Counted from the first letter of the stretch, positions 11,167-24,900 are shown. The stretch is 64,000 bases of DNA from Dromaius novaehollandiae (GCF_036370855.1 NC_088130.1:14785543-14849542), one strand, 5' to 3'. The notes: generated by a model not told the origin, from the letters alone. Translations and numbers: made by a program.

Positions 11167-12321
11167 AACAGATCCAGGTCCAGAGAGAGAGAGAACTAGA
11201 TCCAGACCCAGAGAGAGAGAGAGAGAAAAAAATATCCAGATCTGGAGAGAGCGAGAGAGAGAGAAACAGATCCAGACCCAGAGAGAGAGAGGAAAAAAAA
11301 GATCCAGATCTGGAGAGAGCGAGCGAGAGAGAAACAGATCCAGAGAGAGACAGGAAGAGATCCAGATATCAAGAGAGAGAGAGAAACAGATCCAGAAAGA
11401 TAGAGAGAGAAAAAAAAAAGATCCAGAAAGAGAGAGAGAGAGAAAGATCCAGAGTGAGAGAAAGGGAGAAAGATCCAGATCCAGAGAGAGAGAGAGAGAA
11501 AAACAGATCCAGGTCCAGACAGAGAGAGAAAGAACTAGATCCAGACCCAGACCCAGAGAGAGAGAGAGAGAGAGATCCAGATCTGGGGAGAGAGAGAAAA
11601 ACAGATCCAGAAAGATATATATAGAGAGAAAAAGATCCAGAGGGAGAGGGAGAGAAACAGATCCAGAGAGAGAGAGAGAGAGAGAAATATCTAGAGTGAG
11701 AGAAAGGGAGAAAGATCCAGATCCAGAGAGAGAGAGAAACAGATCCAGAGAGAGAGAGAGAGTAAGATCCAGAGTGAGAGAAAGGGAGAAAGATCCAGAT
11801 CCAGATAGAGAGAGAAACAGATCCAGAGAGAGAGAGAGAGTAAGATCCAGAGTGAGAGAAAGGGAGAAAGATTCAGATCCAGAGAGAGAGAGAGAGAGAG
11901 AGAGAAACAGATCCAGGTCCAGAGAGAGAGAGAGAGACAGAGAGAGAGATATCCAGAGATAGAGAGATACAGATCCAAATTCAGAGAGGGTGATAAACAG
12001 ATCCAGAGAGAGTGAGAGAAACAGATCCAGAAAGAGAGAGAGAGAGAGAGAGAAACCGATGCAGATCTGGAGAGAAAGGGAGAGAGAGAAGCAGATCCAG
12101 AGAGAGAGAGAGAGATCCAGAGACAGACAGGGAGAGATCCAGATGTTGAGAGAGAGAGAGAGGGAGGGAAACAGATCCAGAGAGAGGGAGAGAAACAGAT
12201 CTACAGAGAGAGGGAGAGAAACAGATGCAGAGGGAGAGAGAGAGAGAGAGACAGATCCACAGAGAGCGATAAAGAGTGAAACAGATCGAGAGAAAGAGAG
12301 AGAGACAGAGAGAACCAGATC
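8924..12321. repeat. GA-rich satellite block 3
   Basis: 3.40 kb of the same purine-rich satellite. It is the longest block of the short units and keeps several sub-blocks (for example atatctagagtgag near 11,688) found in only some others, as expected if units differ by internal deletion. Confidence 0.95.
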
Positions 12322-12445
12322 TGTAGGGGCAGACAGCGAGGGATTGGACAAGATAGAGTTAAGGAGGGTTAAGACTCGGTTGGTGTGAGTACGGTTCCCA
12401 GAGAGTGAGAGAAAGAGAGAGTGTGATTAAAAAAAAAAAAAAAAA
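12322..12445 (+). mobile_element. LTR stub, leader remnant and A17 run, unit 3
   Basis: 45-bp LTR start (12322-12366) fused to the leader fragment. The A-run is 17 long, preceded by tgatt rather than the tgattt of units 1, 2 and 4. Confidence 0.85.
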
Positions 12446-13242
12446 GTTGGTCCAACTATGTCAGGAGGATTGCCCATTCCTGACAAAGGAGGAAAACCCA
12501 GCGGAACCCAGCAAGGGACTTTTGATCAGCAGGCTAAATCGTCCCATGATTTCTTTTTTTTCCACCAAAATGCAAAAGCGCTACAAAAAACTTATCACTA
12601 GGGACCAGGCCCAAGACATTATTCAAAGTTGCCCCGATTGCCAAAATGTCCATGTCTCTGTAGATACCCTTTCCCATTACGTTGTTGCTATTGCCCATGT
12701 TGGAAAAAAAAAGCCGTGATGTATGTCGTCACTGGCTTGCCTGTTTTGCCACAATGGGGGTTCCCACTCAAATTAAAACTGACAATGGTCCCGCATACAC
12801 TGCACAGCGAACGCGGGCATTTCTTCAAACCTGGGGGGGGGGTGTCACTCATGTGACCGGAATTCCCCATTCCCCAACTGGCCAGGCAATAGTGGAACGT
12901 ACCCATCGTACTCTAAAAAACACGCTTGAAAAACAAAAAAGGGGGAATAGCCCCGGTGCCTCCCCACAAGAGCAGCTGTGGAAAGCCTTATATGTTCTCA
13001 ACCTCTTAAACCGTTATACGGACCAAAGTGCAGTTAATAAGCATTTCTCATGCCCTACATGGCGAGAACAGCCTCGGGTTCACTACAAGAACCTGGAAAC
13101 GGGTCAATGGAGTGAACCAGTAGACTTAATAACGTGGGGGAAAGGTTATGCTTGTCTCTCCACAGGTAACGGGCCTCGTTGGATGTCTGCACGGCTGATT
13201 CGACCTGTTGAGGCATCCCTCGGAACACCAAACGAGGACTGA
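12446..13242 (+). pseudogene. ERV integrase remnant, unit 3
   Basis: Same deletion and frame breaks as unit 1. It carries ccatgtctc and gttgctattg (units 1, 2 and 4 have ccgtgtctc and gttgccattg), which groups it with unit 5. A private C-to-T change at 13186 gives MSARL in place of MPARL in the C-terminal domain. Ends at TGA 13240-13242. Confidence 0.92.
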
Positions 13243-13605
13243 GAGCCAGTTACGATGAGCCCATTTCAGGACATTTTCTGGCAATATCTGCCTGCCTCGT
13301 GCAGGGTCTATGTCGATTCATAAAAGCTTACCGCGACTACGCAACCTCACTGATAAGTTGTAGATAGAATCAGAGTGGAACCCTTTTGAGGGATAGGACT
13401 GGACGTTAGGTTTGGGGTCGTGGGTTACGAAGGCACTGGCGTGTGGATTGGTAATCTTGCTAAGATTTCTAGCCCTTGCTATCTATCTCCCCTGCTTAAT
13501 AAGCCTTATGCAGAGAATGACTCGAAGGGCTTTGCATCAAGTACTTGTTGTACAAATACACACTGCACTGGCAATATTTAGTTTAGAAAATAAAAAAGGG
13601 GGAGA
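13243..13605 (+). pseudogene. env C-terminal tail and polypurine tract, unit 3
   Basis: Same env transmembrane remnant as unit 1, with an undisrupted frame to 13672 and the polypurine tract at 13592-13605. Confidence 0.8.
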
Positions 13606-13843
13606 TGTAGGGGCAGACAGCGAGGGATTGGACAAGATAGAGTTAAGGAGCCGAAAGCCTTGGGAGGAATAAATAGCAGTATGTAGATAAGGAAGTAACC
13701 ACACAGGATGAGGAGGAGTGATGATGGGAACATGACCTTCGGGGAAGTACCGATCTGGGCTAGAGCTTACATAAAGGGCTTGCTTGCTTGAATAAAGTTG
13801 ATTCTGATATAGCACATCGGAGTCAGTGAATCAGACTGCCACA
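13606..13843 (+). mobile_element. class II ERV LTR, 238 bp, unit 3
   Basis: TG...CA ends, cataaa promoter element, AATAAA at 13791-13796. No difference from the unit 1 LTR was seen. Confidence 0.93.
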
Positions 13844-16089
13844 GAGAACCAGATCCAGATCCAGTGAGAGGAACAGAAAGATAGACAGAGAGAAACAGAT
13901 GGAGATGCAGAGAGAGCGAGAGAGAGAGAAACAGATTGAGAGAGTGAGAGGGAGAGAGAAACAGATCCAGAGAGGGAGAGAGAGAAACAGATTGAGAGAG
14001 TGAGAGGGAGAGAGAGAGAAGGAGAAACTGATCCAGACCCAGAGAGAGAGACAGAACTAGATCCAAATCCAGAGAGAGAGAGAAAAAGATCCAGAGAGAG
14101 AGGGAGAGAAACAGACGCAGAGAGAGAGCGAGACAGAGAGTGAGAAACAGATCCAGAAAGAGCAAGAGAAAAGGATCCAGACCCAGAGAGAGAGAGAGAG
14201 AACTAGATCCAGATCCAGAGAGAGAGAGAAAAAAAGATCCAGAGAGAGAGAGAGAAACAGACCCAGAGAGAGAGAGAGACAGAGAGTGAGAAACAGATTC
14301 AAATCCAGAGAGAGAAAACCAGATCCAGATCCAGAGAGAGAGAGAACCAGATCCAGAGAGAGAGAGGGAAACAGATTCATAGACAGAGATATCCAGAGAT
14401 AGAGAGATCCAGAGAGATCCAAAAAGATCCAGAGAGAGAGGGAGAGAAACGGACCAAGAGAGAGAGAGAGAGAGAGAGAAACAGATCCAGATCCAGAGAG
14501 ACAAAGATCCAGATCCAGAGAGAGAGAGAGAGAGAAACAGATCCAGAGAGAGAGAGAAAGATCCAGAAAGAGAAAGAGAAACAGTTCCAGACCCAGAGAG
14601 AGGGAGAGAAACAGATCCAGAAAGAGAGAGAAAGAGAAACAGATCCAGAGCCAGAGAGAGAGAAAAAAAGATCCAGAGAGAGAGGGAGAGTAACAGATCT
14701 AGAGAGAGACAGAGAGAGAAAGAGAAAGAGAAACAGAGCCAGAGAGAGAGAGAGAAACAGATCCAGGTGCAGAGAGAGAGAGAAAAAAAGATTCATAGAG
14801 AGAGAGAGATATCGAGAGATAGAGAGAGAGAAACAGATCCAAATTTAGAGAGAGTGATAAACCGATACAGAGAGAGAGTGAAACAGATCCAGAGAGAGAG
14901 AGAAAAAAAACAGATCCACAGAGAAAGAGAAAAAAATCCAGAGAGAGAGAGAGAAACAGATCGAGAGAAAGAGAGGGAGAGAAACAGATCCAAATCGAGG
15001 GAGAGACAGAGAACCAGATACAGATCCAGAGAGCGAGCAAGCGAGAGAGAAACAGATCCAGACCCAGAGAGAGAAACAGATCCAGACCCAGAGAGAGAGA
15101 GAAATAGAGAGAAACAGATCCAGAGAGAGAGAAAGATCCAGAAAGAGCAAGAGAAAAGGATCCAGACCCAGAGAGAGAGAGAGAACTAGATCCAGATCCA
15201 GAGAGAGAGAAAAAAAAAGATCCAGAGAGAGAGGGAGAGAAACAGACCCAGAGAGAGAGCGAGACAGAGAGTGAGAAACAGATCCAAATCCAGAGAGAGA
15301 AAACCAGATCCAGATCCAGAGAGCGAGAGAACCAGATCCAGAGAGAGAGAGAGAGAGACCCAGAGAGAGACAGAGAGAGCAAGAGAGAGAGAAACAGAGC
15401 CAGAGAGATAGAGAAACAGATCCAGTTCCAGAGGGAGAGAACCAGATCCAGATCCAGAGAGAGACAGAGAGAAACATATTCAGATCCAGAGAGAGAGAGA
15501 ACCAGATCCAGAGAGAGAGACAGAGAGAGAGAGAGAAAAACAGATGCAGAGAGATCGTCAGGGCAAACAGATCCAGAGAGAGAGAGAGACATACAGATCC
15601 AGAGAGAGACAGAGAGAGAAAGAGAGAAACAGAGCCAAATTCAGAGAGAGTGATAAACCGATCCAGAGAGAGGGAGAGAAACACATCGAGAGACGGAGGG
15701 AGAGAAACAGACCGAGAGAGAGAGGGAGAGAAACAGATCCAGATCCAGAGAGAGAAAGAAAGAGAAACAGATCCAGAGAGAGAGAAACAGATCCAGAAAG
15801 AGAAAGAGAAACAGATCCAGACCCAGAGAGAGAGAGAGAGAGAGAACTAGATCCAGACCCAGAGAGAGAGAGAGAGAGAGAAAAAGATCCAGATCTGGAG
15901 AGAGAGAGAGAGAAACAGATCCAGAGAGAGAAAGGAAGAGATCCAGATATTGAGAGAGAGAGAGAGAAAGATCCAGAAAGAGAGAGAGAGAGAGAAAAAA
16001 GATCAAGAGAGAGAGAGAGAGAGAGAGAAAGATCCAGAGTGAGAGAAAGGGAGAAAGATCCAGATCCAGAGAGAGAGCAAAACAGATCC

Positions 16090-16120
<31 letters not shown>

Positions 16121-17120
16121 GATCCAGGTCCAGAGAGAGAGAGAACTAGATCCAGACCCAGAGAGAGAGAGAGAAAAAAATATCCAGATCTGGAGAGAGC
16201 GAGAGAGAGAGAAACAGATCCAGACCCAGAGAGAGAGAGGAAAAAAAAGATCCAGATCTGGAGAGAGCGAGCGAGAGAGAAACAGATCCAGAGAGAGACA
16301 GGAAGAGATCCAGATATCAAGAGAGAGAGAGAAACAGATCCAGAAAGATAGAGAGAGAAAAAAAAAAAGATCCAGAAAGAGAGAGAGAGAGAAAGATCCA
16401 GAGTGAGAGAAAGGGAGAAAGATCCAGATCCAGAGAGAGAGAGAGAGAAAAACAGATCCAGGTCCAGACAGAGAGAGAAAGAACTAGATCCAGACCCAGA
16501 GAGAGAGAGAGAGAGAGAGAAAGATCCAGATCTGGGGAGAGAGAGAGAAACAGATCCAGAAAGAGACAGGAAGAGATCCAGATATCAAGAGAGAGAGAAA
16601 AACAGATCCAGAAAGATATATATAGAGAGAAAAAGATCCAGAGGGAGAGGGAGAGAAACAGATCCAGAGAGAGAGAGAGAGAGAGAAATATCTAGAGTGA
16701 GAGAAAGGGAGAAAGATCCAGATCCAGATAGAGAGAGAAACAGATCCAGAGAGAGAGAGAGAGTAAGATCCAGAGTGAGAGAAAGGGAGAAAGATTCAGA
16801 TCCAGAGAGAGAGAAACAGATCCAGAAAGAGAGAGAGAGAGAGAGAGAGAAACCGATGCAGATCTGGAGAGAAAGGGAGAGAGAGAAGCAGATCCAGAGA
16901 GAGAGAGAGAGATCCAGAGACAGAGAGACAGGGAGAGATCCAGATATTGAGAGAGAGAGAGAGGGAGGGAAACAGATCCAGAGAGAGGGAGAGAAACAGA
17001 TCTACAGAGAGAGGGAGAGAAACAGATGCAGAGGGAGAGAGAGAGAGAGACAGATCCACAGAGAGCGATAAAGAGTGAAACAGATCGAGAGAAAGAGAGA
17101 GAGACAGAGAGAACCAGATC
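13844..17120. repeat. GA-rich satellite block 4
   Basis: 3.28 kb of satellite with nearly the block order and length of block 1. Together with the matching integrase variants this suggests units 1 and 4 are close relatives. Confidence 0.95.
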
Positions 17121-17244
17121 TGTAGGGGCAGACAGCGAGGGATTGGACAAGATAGAGTTAAGGAGGGTTAAGACTCGGTTGGTGTGAGTACGGTTCCCAG
17201 AGAGTGAGAGAAAGAGAGAGTGTGATTTAAAAAAAAAAAAAAAA
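17121..17244 (+). mobile_element. LTR stub, leader remnant and A16 run, unit 4
   Basis: 45-bp LTR start (17121-17165) fused to the leader fragment, same variant as units 1 and 2. Confidence 0.85.
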
Positions 17245-18041
17245 GTTGGTCCAACTATGTCAGGAGGATTGCCCATTCCTGACAAAGGAGGAAAACCCAG
17301 CGGAACCCAGCAAGGGACTTTTGATCAGCAGGCTAAATCGTCCCATGATTTCTTTTTTTTCCACCAAAATGCAAAAGCGCTACAAAAAACTTATCACTAG
17401 GGACCAGGCCCAAGACATTATTCAAAGTTGCCCCGATTGCCAAAATGTCCGTGTCTCTGTAGATACCCTTTCCCATTACGTTGTTGCCATTGCCCATGTT
17501 GGAAAAAAAAAGCCGTGATGTATGTCGTCACTGGCTTGCCTGTTTTGCCACAATGGGGGTTCCCACTCAAATTAAAACTGACAATGGTCCCGCATACACT
17601 GCACAGCGAACGCGGGCATTTCTTCAAACCTGGGGGGGGGGTGTCACTCATGTGACCGGAATTCCCCATTCCCCAACTGGCCAGGCAATAGTGGAACGTA
17701 CCCATCGTACTCTAAAAAACACGCTTGAAAAACAAAAAAGGGGGAATAGCCCCGGTGCCTCCCCACAAGAGCAGCTGTGGAAAGCCTTATATGTTCTCAA
17801 CCTCTTAAACCGTTATACGGACCAAAGTGCAGTTAATAAGCATTTCTCATGCCCTACATGGCGAGAACAGCCTCGGGTTCACTACAAGAACCTGGAAACG
17901 GGTCAATGGAGTGAACCAGTAGACTTAATAACGTGGGGGAAAGGTTATGCTTGTCTCTCCACAGGTAACGGGCCTCGTTGGATGCCTGCACGGCTGATTC
18001 GACCTGTTGAGGCATCCCTCGGAACACCAAACGAGGACTGA
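17245..18041 (+). pseudogene. ERV integrase remnant, unit 4
   Basis: Matches the unit 1 integrase at the positions compared, including the 108-bp deletion and G10 run. Ends at TGA 18039-18041. Confidence 0.92.
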
Positions 18042-18404
18042 GAGCCAGTTACGATGAGCCCATTTCAGGACATTTTCTGGCAATATCTGCCTGCCTCGTG
18101 CAGGGTCTATGTCGATTCATAAAAGCTTACCGCGACTACGCAACCTCACTGATAAGTTGTAGATAGAATCAGAGTGGAACCCTTTTGAGGGATAGGACTG
18201 GACGTTAGGTTTGGGGTCGTGGGTTACGAAGGCACTGGCGTGTGGATTGGTAATCTTGCTAAGATTTCTAGCCCTTGCTATCTATCTCCCCTGCTTAATA
18301 AGCCTTATGCAGAGAATGACTCGAAGGGCTTTGCATCAAGTACTTGTTGTACAAATACACACTGCACTGGCAATATTTAGTTTAGAAAATAAAAAAGGGG
18401 GAGA
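18042..18404 (+). pseudogene. env C-terminal tail and polypurine tract, unit 4
   Basis: Same env transmembrane remnant as unit 1, open to 18471, with the polypurine tract at 18391-18404. Confidence 0.8.
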
Positions 18405-18642
18405 TGTAGGGGCAGACAGCGAGGGATTGGACAAGATAGAGTTAAGGAGCCGAAAGCCTTGGGAGGAATAAATAGCAGTATGTAGATAAGGAAGTAACCA
18501 CACAGGATGAGGAGGAGTGATGATGGGAACATGACCTTCGGGGAAGTACCGATCTGGGCTAGAGCTTACATAAAGGGCTTGCTTGCTTGAATAAAGTTGA
18601 TTCTGATATAGCACATCGGAGTCAGTGAATCAGACTGCCACA
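18405..18642 (+). mobile_element. class II ERV LTR, 238 bp, unit 4
   Basis: TG...CA ends, cataaa promoter element, AATAAA at 18590-18595. No difference from the unit 1 LTR was seen. Confidence 0.93.
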
Positions 18643-20439
18643 GAGAACCAGATCCAGATCCAGTGAGAGGAACAGAAAGATAGACAGAGAGAAACAGATG
18701 GAGATGCAGAGAGAGCGAGAGAGAGAGAAACAGATTGAGAGAGTGAGAGGGAGAGAGAAACAGATCCAGAGAGGGAGAGAGAGAAACAGATTGAGAGAGT
18801 GAGAGGGAGAGAGAGAGAAGGAGAAACTGATCCAGACCCAGAGAGAGAGACAGAACTAGATCCAAATCCAGAGAGAGAAAAAGATCCAGAGAGAGAGGGA
18901 GAGAAACAGACGCAGAGAGAGAGCGAGACAGAGAGTGAGAAACAGATCCAGAAAGAGCAAGAGAAAAGGATCCAGACCCAGAGAGAGAGAGAGAGAACTA
19001 GATCCAGATCCAGAGAGAGAGAGAGAAAAAGATCCAGAGAGAGAGAGAGAAACAGACCCAGAGAGAGAGAGAGACAGAGAGTGAGAAACAGATTCAAATC
19101 CAGAGAGAGAAAACCAGATCCAGATCCAGAGAGAGAGAGAACCAGATCCAGAGAGAGAGAGGGAAACAGATTCATAGACAGAGATATCCAGAGATAGAGA
19201 GATCCAGAGAGATCCAAAAAGATCCAGAGAGAGAGGGAGAGAAACGGACCAAGAGAGAGAGAGAGAGAGAGAGAAACAGATCCAGATCCAGAGAGAGACA
19301 GATCCAGATCCAGAGAGAGAGAGAGAGAGAAACAGATCCAGAGAGAGAGAGAAAGATCCAGAAAGAGAAAGAGAAACAGTTCCAGACCCAGAGAGAGGGA
19401 GAGAAACAGATCCAGAAAGAGAGAGAAAGAGAAACAGATCCAGAGCCAGAGAGAGAGAAAAAAAGATCCAGAGAGAGAGGGAGAGTAACAGATCTAGAGA
19501 GAGACAGAGAGAGAAAGAGAGAAACAGAGCCAGAGAGAGAGAGAGAAACAGATCCAGGTGCAGAGAGAGAGAGAAAAAAAGATTCATAGAGAGAGAGAGA
19601 TATCGAGAGATAGAGAGAGAGAAACAGATCCAAATTTAGAGAGAGTGATAAACCGATCCAGAGAGAGAGTGAAACAGATCCAGAGAGAGAGAGAAAAAAA
19701 ACAGATCCACAGAGAAAGAGAAAAAAATCCAGAGAGAGAGAGAGAAACAGATCGAGAGAAAGAGAGGGAGAGAAACAGATCCAAATCGAGGGAGAGACAG
19801 AGAACCAGATACAGATCCAGAGAGCGAGCAAGCGAGAGAGAAACAGATCCAGACCCAGAGAGAGAAACAGATCCAGACCCAGAGAGAGAGAGAAATAGAG
19901 AGAAACAGATCCAGAGAGAGAGAAAGATCCAGAAAGAGCAAGAGAAAAGGATCCAGACCCAGAGAGAGAGAGAGAACTAGATCCAGATCCAGAGAGAGAG
20001 AAAAAAAAAGATCCAGAGAGAGAGGGAGAGAAACAGACCCAGAGAGAGAGCGAGACAGAGAGTGAGAAACAGATCCAAATCCAGAGAGAGAAAACCAGAT
20101 CCAGATCCAGAGAGCGAGAGAACCAGATCCAGAGAGAGAGAGAGAGAAACCGATGCAGATCTGGAGAGAAAGGGAGAGAGAGAAGCAGATCCAGAGAGAG
20201 AGAGAGAGATCCAGAGACAGACAGGGAGAGATCCAGATGTTGAGAGAGAGAGAGAGGGAGGGAAACAGATCCAGAGAGAGGGAGGGAAACAGATCCAGAG
20301 AGAGGGAGAGAAACAGATCTACAGAGAGAGGGAGAGAAACAGATGCAGAGGGAGAGAGAGAGAGAGAGACAGATCCACAGAGAGCGATAAAGAGTGAAAC
20401 AGATCGAGAGAAAGAGAGAGAGACAGAGAGAACCAGATC
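18643..20439. repeat. GA-rich satellite block 5 (shortest)
   Basis: Only 1.80 kb. It follows block 1 for about 1.5 kb and near 20,140 jumps straight to the right-edge sequence (gaaaccgatgcagatctgg), so the middle of the block has been lost. The phrase agagagggagggaaacagat is duplicated at 20,256-20,300. Confidence 0.95.
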
Positions 20440-20564
20440 TGTAGGGGCAGACAGCGAGGGATTGGACAAGATAGAGTTAAGGAGGGTTAAGACTCGGTTG
20501 GTGTGAGTGCGGTTCCCAGAGAGTGAGAGAAAGAGAGAGTGTGATTAAAAAAAAAAAAAAAAAA
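20440..20564 (+). mobile_element. LTR stub, leader remnant and A18 run, unit 5
   Basis: 45-bp LTR start (20440-20484) fused to the leader fragment. It reads gtgagtgcggttcc like the long units, where units 1-4 have gtgagtacggttcc, and the A-run is 18 long. It is the short unit closest to ERV A and B. Confidence 0.85.
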
Positions 20565-21361
20565 GTTGGTCCAACTATGTTAGGAGGATTGCCCATTCCT
20601 GACAAAGGAGGAAAACCCAGCGGAACCCAGCAAGGGACTTTTGATCAGCAGGCTAAATCGTCCCATGATTTCTTTTTTTTCCACCAAAATGCAAAAGCGC
20701 TACAAAAAACTTATCACTAGGGACCAGGCCCAAGACATTATTCAAAGTTGCCCCGATTGCCAAAATGTCCATGTCTCTGTAGATACCCTTTCCCATTACG
20801 TTGTTGCTATTGCCCATGTTGGAAAAAAAAAGCCGTGATGTATGTCGTCACTGGCTTGCCTGTTTTGCCACAATGGGGGTTCCCACTCAAATTAAAACTG
20901 ACAATGGTCCCGCATACACTGCACAGCGAACGCGGGCATTTCTTCAAACCTGGGGGGGGGGTGTCACTCATGTGACCGGAATTCCCCATTCCCCAACTGG
21001 CCAGGCAATAGTGGAACGTACCCATCGTACTCTAAAAAACACGCTTGAAAAACAAAAAAGGGGGAATAGCCCCGGTGCCTCCCCACAAGAGCAGCTGTGG
21101 AAAGCCTTATATGTTCTCAACCTCTTAAACCGTTATACGGACCAAAGTGCAGTTAATAAGCATTTCTCATGCCCTACATGGCGAGAACAGCCTCGGGTTC
21201 ACTACAAGAACCTGGAAACGGGTCAATGGAGTGAACCAGTAGACTTAATAACGTGGGGGAAAGGTTATGCTTGTCTCTCCACAGGTAACGGGCCTCGTTG
21301 GATGCCTGCACGGCTGATTCGACCTGTTGAGGCATCCCTCGGAACACCAAACGAGGACTGA
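20565..21361 (+). pseudogene. ERV integrase remnant, unit 5
   Basis: Same 108-bp deletion, frame breaks and G10 run. Shares ccatgtctc and gttgctattg with unit 3. A private T at 20581 (atgttagg for atgtcagg) puts a stop in the N-terminal frame. Ends at TGA 21359-21361. Confidence 0.92.
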
Positions 21362-21722
21362 GAGCCAGTTACGATGAGCCCATTTCAGGACATTTTCTGG
21401 CAATATCTGCCTGCCTCGTGCAGGGTCTATGTCGATTCATAAAAGCTTACCGCGACTACGCAACCTCACTGATAAGTTGTAGATAGAATCAGAGTGGAAC
21501 CCTTTTGAGGGATAGGACTGGACGTTAGGTTTGGGGTCGTGGGTTACGAAGGCAGGCGTGTGGATTGGTAATCTTGCTAAGATTTCTAGCCCTTGCTATC
21601 TATCTCCCCTGCTTAATAAGCCTTATGCAGAGAATGACTCGAAGGGCTTTGCATCAAGTACTTGTTGTACAAATACACACTGCACTGGCAATATTTAGTT
21701 TAGAAAATAAAAAAGGGGGAGA
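21362..21722 (+). pseudogene. env C-terminal tail with 2-bp deletion, unit 5
   Basis: As in unit 1, but ggcactggcg has become ggcaggcg at about 21,552-21,559, a 2-bp loss that shifts the frame ahead of the hydrophobic segment. The same deletion is in ERV A (about 33,846) but not in ERV B, which marks a recombination (see findings). Polypurine tract 21709-21722. Confidence 0.82.
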
Positions 21723-21960
21723 TGTAGGGGCAGACAGCGAGGGATTGGACAAGATAGAGTTAAGGAGCCGAAAGCCTTGGGAGGAATAAATAGCAGTATG
21801 TAGATAAGGAAGTAACCACACAGGATGAGGAGGAGTGATGATGGGAACATGACCTTCGGGGAAGTACCGATCTGGGCTAGAGCTTACATAAAGGGCTTGC
21901 TTGCTTGAATAAAGTTGATTCTGATATAGCACATCGGAGTCAGTGAATCAGACTGCCACA
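21723..21960 (+). mobile_element. class II ERV LTR, 238 bp, unit 5
   Basis: TG...CA ends, cataaa promoter element, AATAAA at 21908-21913. No difference from the unit 1 LTR was seen. It marks the left end of the first 12.3-kb unit. Confidence 0.93.
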
Positions 21961-24900
21961 GAGAACCAGATCCAGATCCAGTGAGAGGAACAGAAAGATA
22001 GACAGAGAGAAACAGATGGAGATGCAGAGAGAGCGAGAGAGAGAGAAACAGATTGAGAGAGTGAGAGGGAGAGAGAAACAGATCCAGAGAGGGAGAGAGA
22101 GAAACAGATTGAGAGAGTGAGAGGGAGAGAGAGAGAAGGAGAAACTGATCCAGACCCAGAGAGAGAGACAGAACTAGATCCAAATCCAGAGAGAGAGAGA
22201 AAAAGATCCAGAGAGAGAGGGAGAGAAACAGACGCAGAGAGAGAGCGAGACAGAGAGTGAGAAACAGATCCAGAAAGAGCAAGAGAAAAGGATCCAGACC
22301 CAGAGAGAGAGAGAGAGAACTAGATCCAGATCCAGAGAGAGAGAGAAAAAAAGATCCAGAGAGAGAGAGAGAAACAGACCCAGAGAGAGAGAGAGACAGA
22401 GAGTGAGAAACAGATTCAAATCCAGAGAGAGAAAACCAGATCCAGATCCAGAGAGAGAGAGAACCAGATCCAGAGAGAGAGAGGGAAACAGATTCATAGA
22501 CAGAGATATCCAGAGATAGAGAGATCCAGAGAGATCCAAAAAGATCCAGAGAGAGAGGGAGAGAAACGGACCAAGAGAGAGAGAGAGAGAGAGAGAAACA
22601 GATCCAGATCCAGAGAGACAAAGATCCAGATCCAGAGAGAGAGAGAGAGAGACCCAGAGAGAGAGAAACAGATCCAGATCCAGAGAGAGGGAGAGAGAAA
22701 CAGATCCAGATCCAGAGAGAGAAACAGATCCAGAGATAGAGAGGGACAGATGCAGAGAGAGACAGATGCGGAGAGAGAGAGAGAGAGAAACAGATTCATA
22801 GAGAGAGAGAGAGACAGAGAGAGAAAGAGAGAAAAAGCTCCAGAGAGAGGGAGAGAAACAGATCCAGAAAGAGAGAGAAAGACAAACAGATGCGGGGAGA
22901 GAGAGAGAGAGACAGATGTGGAGAGGGAGAGAGAGACGGACAGATGCGGGGAGAGAGAGAGAGAGAGAGGTGCAGAGAGAGAGAGATGCGGAGAGAGAGA
23001 GATGCGGGGAGAGAGAGAGAGAAGGACAGATGCAGAGGGAGAGAGACATGCAGAGAGAGAGAGAGGGAAATAGATGTGGAGAGAGAAAAAGAGATGTGGA
23101 GAGAAAGAGAGAGATGCGCAGAGAAGGAGAGAGACAGATGCGGAGAGAGAGAGACAGAGGGAGAGATGCGGAGAGAGAGAGGGAGAGATGCGGAGAGAGA
23201 TAGAGAGGGACAGATGCAGAGAGAGACAGATGCGGAGAGAGAGAGAGAGAAACAGATGCGGAGGGAGAGAGAGATGCAGAGAGAGAGACATGCAGAGATA
23301 TAGTCAGAGATACGGAGAGAGAGAGAGAGATTCAGAGAGAGAGAGACCGGGAGAGAGAGATGGGGTGAGAGAGAGACAGAGAGGTGGAGAGAGAGATGCA
23401 GAGAGAGAGACAGATTGGAGAGAAAGACAGGGAGAGAGAGATGCGGGGAGAGAGAGAGAGATGCGGGGGGAGAGAGACAGGGAAAGAGTCAGATGGGGTG
23501 AGAGAGAGACAGAGAGGTGGAGAGAGAGAGAGAGATGCAGAGAGAGAGAGACAGATTCAGAGAGAGAGAGACAGGGAGAGAGACAGATGGGGCGAGAGAG
23601 AGACAGAGAGGTGGAGAGAGAGAGATGCAGAGAGAGAGAGAAAGACAGGGAGAGAGACAGTTGCGGAGAGAGAGAGGGAGAGATGTGGAGAGAGAGAGAG
23701 ACAGATGAGGGGAGAGATGCGGTGAGAGAGAGAGAGATGCGGAGAGAGAGAGAGACGCGGAGAGAGAGAAAAACACGGAGAGACAGACAGATGCGGAGAG
23801 AGAGATGCAGAGAGAGAGATAGACGTACAGATGCAGAGAGAGAGGGAGACAGAAGGAGGGAGAGAGAGACAGATGTGGGGATATATATATAGAGAGAGAA
23901 AGGAAGATGCAGGGAGAGATAGAGAGAGAGAGAAACAGATTTGGAGAGAGAGAGATGCTCAGAGAAGGAGAGAGACAGATGCAGAGACAGAGAGAGAGAT
24001 GCAGAGAGAGAGAGACAGGGAGAGAGACAGATGCGGAGAGAGAAGAGAGACAGTTGCGGAGAGAGAGAGAGAGGGAGAGATGTGGAGAGAGAGAGAGAGA
24101 TGCGGAGAGAGAGAGACAGACGTGGAGAGAGAGATGCGGAGAGAGAGAGACAGATGCGGAGAGAGAGAAACGCGGAGAGAGAGACATGCGGAGAGAGAGA
24201 TGCAGAGAGAGATAGACGTACAGATGCAGAGAGAGAGGGAGACAGACGAGGAGAGAGAGAGACAGATGTGGGGATATATATATAGAGAGAGAGAGGAACA
24301 TGCAGGGAGAGAGAGATAGAGAGAAACAGATTTGGAGAGAGAGAGCGAGAGAGAGAGGTGCAGAGAGAGACAGATGCGGAGAGAGAGAGAGATGCAGAGA
24401 GAGATGCGGAGAGAGAGAGAAACACGGAGAGAGAGACAGATGCGGAGAGAGAGATAGAGAGAGAGAGATGCAGAGAGAGAGAGACGTACAGATGCAGAGA
24501 GAGAGAGGGAGACACGAGAGAGAGACAGACAGATGTGGGGATATATATATAGAGAGAGAGAGAGGAACATGCAGGGAGAGAGAGATAGAGAGAAACAGAT
24601 TTGGAGAGAGAAAGATGCTCAGAGAAGGAGAGAGACAGATGCAGAGACAGAGAGATAGAGAGAAAGATGCGGAGAGAGAGGGAGACGGACAGATGCGGAG
24701 AGAGAGAGACAGATGCGGGGATAGACAGAGAGAGACAGATGCGGGGATAGAGAGAGAGAGAAACATGCGGAGACAGAGAGAGAGAAACATGCAGAGACAG
24801 GGAGAGAAGGAGAGAAACAGATGTGGAGACAGAAAGGGTGAGAGATGCAGGGAGAGAGAGAGAAACATGCGGAGAGAGAGAGAGACAGACACAGAGAGAG